This document shows, piece by piece, positions 6,427 to 7,953 of a DNA stretch of 7,953 nt. A program made the translations under genes and the position numbers. Under the pieces are notes generated by a model. That model did not search any database. It was not told the DNA's origin and saw only the letters and a program-made list of their open reading frames with translations. Positions within the stretch are counted from its first letter, which is position 1, and the number at the start of each line of letters is the position of its first letter. Origin of the DNA: an uncultured Aquimarina sp. (GTDB lineage Bacteria; Bacteroidota; Bacteroidia; Flavobacteriales; Flavobacteriaceae); assembly GCA_937958735.1 (NCBI GenBank), contig CALGNG010000403.1, positions 1 through 7,953 on the forward strand. Direction: 5' to 3'.

Positions 6427-7953
6427 ATGAAAAAGAATTGGTTTATAGTTTTAGTTGCACTTCTTGGTTTTCAAATTAGTTTTGCACAATTTAATTTTAG
6501 GCAACACACCGTTGTCTCTGGAGACGACGTATACTCCATAGCTAAAGAATATGGTACTACGCCAAAAGGCATATACAACCTTAATCCTACTGCAGAAAAA
6601 GGAATACACCCAGGAACCATTCTTGTTATCCCCAATGTTATTGAGGCACCAGAAATACCAGTAGAAGGGATTGAGTTTAAAAAATGTAAAGTCAAAAAGA
6701 AACAAACACTTTATAGTATATCTAAAAGGTTTAATGTTACCATAGACGATATAAAAAAACACAATCCCTTTTTACAGGATTCAAAATTAAAAAAAGGAGA
6801 TATTTTAAAAATCCCACTTCCTGCTCCAAAAACTACAAAAGTAGTTAGGAGTCTTAACAAAAATCCAAACAAAATAGCTAAAGCTACTTCTACCCAAATT
6901 TACACGGTAAAACCTAAGGAAACAAAATATGGAATTGCTCGCCAATTTGGCATTACCATCCCCGAACTGGAAAACATGAATCCTAATTTAGGAACCGATT
7001 TCCCTATAGGTATACAAATTTTAGTACCCTCAGAGGCCAATACAGATATTAAACACGAAAGCCTAATTTCCCCTAAGCTTAAACTTTATAAAGTCCCTGC
7101 AAAACAAACAATGTTTAGCTTATCAAAAGAATTTAATATTAGCACCGATTCTATCCTAAAGCTTAACCCAAACTTAAAGGAAGGTTTAAAATCTGGAATG
7201 ATTATTCAAGTTCCCGATTTAGGACAAGAAAGCACTAGCCTTGCCCAAAGAACAGATTTATCTAAACAGATCCATAATTTTGAAGAAAAAAATATTGCTA
7301 TTTTACTTCCTTTTGGTGTAGATAATTATACTGGAGAAGACCCACAATTTTACAAAGACCACTTAAGCAAAAGTAAAGTAAGCAGGCTTGCTGTAGATTT
7401 TTACGCAGGTATTACTATAGCTCTAGAAAACATTAAAAAATTAGGCATTAATGCAACTGTTACCGTTGTAGACACAAAAAAAAACAATGCCGATTTAAGT
7501 CTAATAGTAACAAACAAAAATCTAAAAAGCGTAGACGCTATAATAGGCCCACTTTACAGTAAAAACGTAACCAAATTAGCTGGCATACTACAGGAAACTA
7601 AAGTCCCTATTTTTTCTCCTATATCCAACAAAGAAATAAAAGGCTACTCCAACTTATACCAAAGTCTACCTAGCAACAAAACACTACAAAATAAGATTCT
7701 TAATTACACCAAAAAAGACAGCTTATCTAAAAATATTATAATTATCGCAGACGCCAAACATAAAAGCAATAAAGACTTATTATTAAAAGCATACCCAAAT
7801 GCCAAAATTTTAGATCCAGAAGACGACAGCTTTATTACCGTAGACAAATTAGAAGAAGTTATTGGAAAAGAAGAAAGCGAAATTCCTAACTGGGTTTTCT
7901 TAGAAAGCTCCAACCTACTACTAGTTAGCAATGTAGTTTCCCTTTTAAGCGCT
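6427..7953 (+). CDS. Secreted four-LysM protein with a C-terminal periplasmic-binding-protein-like domain, 3'-truncated
   Basis: The frame is open from ATG 6427 to the window end (509 codons, no stop), so the C-terminus is missing. Residues 1-20 are a signal peptide (MKKNW, hydrophobic core, ISFA then QFN); there is no lipobox. Four LysM domains follow at about 27-69, 85-130, 158-201 and 220-263, each ending in a hydrophobic I/V-P pair and containing N-P in the second half; LysM domains bind peptidoglycan or related glycans. From about 289 (NIAILLPF) the sequence looks like a type I periplasmic binding fold: FYAGITIALENIKKLG, then DAIIGPLYSKNVTKLAG with GPLYS at 374-378, and VPIFSP. This is the fold of amino-acid ABC-transporter binding proteins and of LpoA, the outer-membrane activator of PBP1A. 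Because LysM domains precede it and no permease or ATPase is visible, a role in the cell wall is a better guess than amino-acid uptake, but it is unproven. It lies 9 bases after guaA on the same strand. Only the first LysM keeps the usual Gly-Asp pair. Confidence 0.9.
   Translation, partial: MKKNWFIVLVALLGFQISFAQFNFRQHTVVSGDDVYSIAKEYGTTPKGIYNLNPTAEKGIHPGTILVIPNVIEAPEIPVEGIEFKKCKVKKKQTLYSISKRFNVTIDDIKKHNPFLQDSKLKKGDILKIPLPAPKTTKVVRSLNKNPNKIAKATSTQIYTVKPKETKYGIARQFGITIPELENMNPNLGTDFPIGIQILVPSEANTDIKHESLISPKLKLYKVPAKQTMFSLSKEFNISTDSILKLNPNLKEGLKSGMIIQVPDLGQESTSLAQRTDLSKQIHNFEEKNIAILLPFGVDNYTGEDPQFYKDHLSKSKVSRLAVDFYAGITIALENIKKLGINATVTVVDTKKNNADLSLIVTNKNLKSVDAIIGPLYSKNVTKLAGILQETKVPIFSPISNKEIKGYSNLYQSLPSNKTLQNKILNYTKKDSLSKNIIIIADAKHKSNKDLLLKAYPNAKILDPEDDSFITVDKLEEVIGKEESEIPNWVFLESSNLLLVSNVVSLLSA

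Noticed and set aside
6451..6762. 103-codon and 74-codon open frames on the - strand near the guaA/LysM junction
   Set aside because: The + strand frame from 6427 encodes a signal peptide and clear LysM domains and continues to the window end, so the - strand frames are shadows.

Overview
The window looks like ordinary chromosomal DNA from a low-GC member of the Bacteroidota, most likely the family Flavobacteriaceae. This rests on A/T-rich codon use, absence of Shine-Dalgarno sequences before the starts, a TAnnTTTG-type -7 element (the Bacteroidota promoter hallmark) before at least one gene, a TonB-dependent receptor with an N-terminal carboxypeptidase-regulatory-like domain, and protein variants I recognise as flavobacterial. 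The species cannot be named from the sequence.

Layout: (1) 1-1455 holds two tightly packed + strand genes, the 3' part of a Nif3/DUF34 metal-binding protein and a coiled-coil COG1579-type protein whose C-terminal zinc ribbon has lost all four cysteines. A strong 12-bp-stem terminator follows at about 1494-1531. (2) 1456-1738 is an intergenic spacer with that terminator, a second terminator-like hairpin and a good promoter for the next gene. (3) 1739-4267 is an 842-residue TonB-dependent outer-membrane receptor with no SusD, sigma/anti-sigma or other transport partner beside it. (4) 4264-4794 on the - strand is a pyridoxamine-phosphate-oxidase-like flavin-binding protein. It converges on the receptor gene with a 4-base overlap, and it contains a perfect 13-bp inverted repeat that may stop receptor transcription. 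(5) 4885-6417 is guaA (GMP synthase), divergent from the flavoprotein gene, with a -7-like element almost touching its ATG. (6) 6427 to the window end is a secreted protein with four LysM domains followed by a periplasmic-binding-protein fold. It lies 9 bases after guaA, is probably co-transcribed with it, and is cut by the right edge.

The genes do not form one pathway. They are housekeeping functions (metal-dependent Nif3 protein, purine synthesis), envelope functions (receptor, LysM protein) and a flavoprotein of unknown substrate. I found no mobile element, CRISPR array, tRNA/rRNA, phage gene, toxin-antitoxin pair or defence system, and no convincing new multi-gene system. The points most worth a second look are the cysteine-free zinc ribbon, the 13-bp hairpin inside the convergent gene, the possible leaderless start of guaA, and the LysM plus binding-protein architecture linked to guaA.
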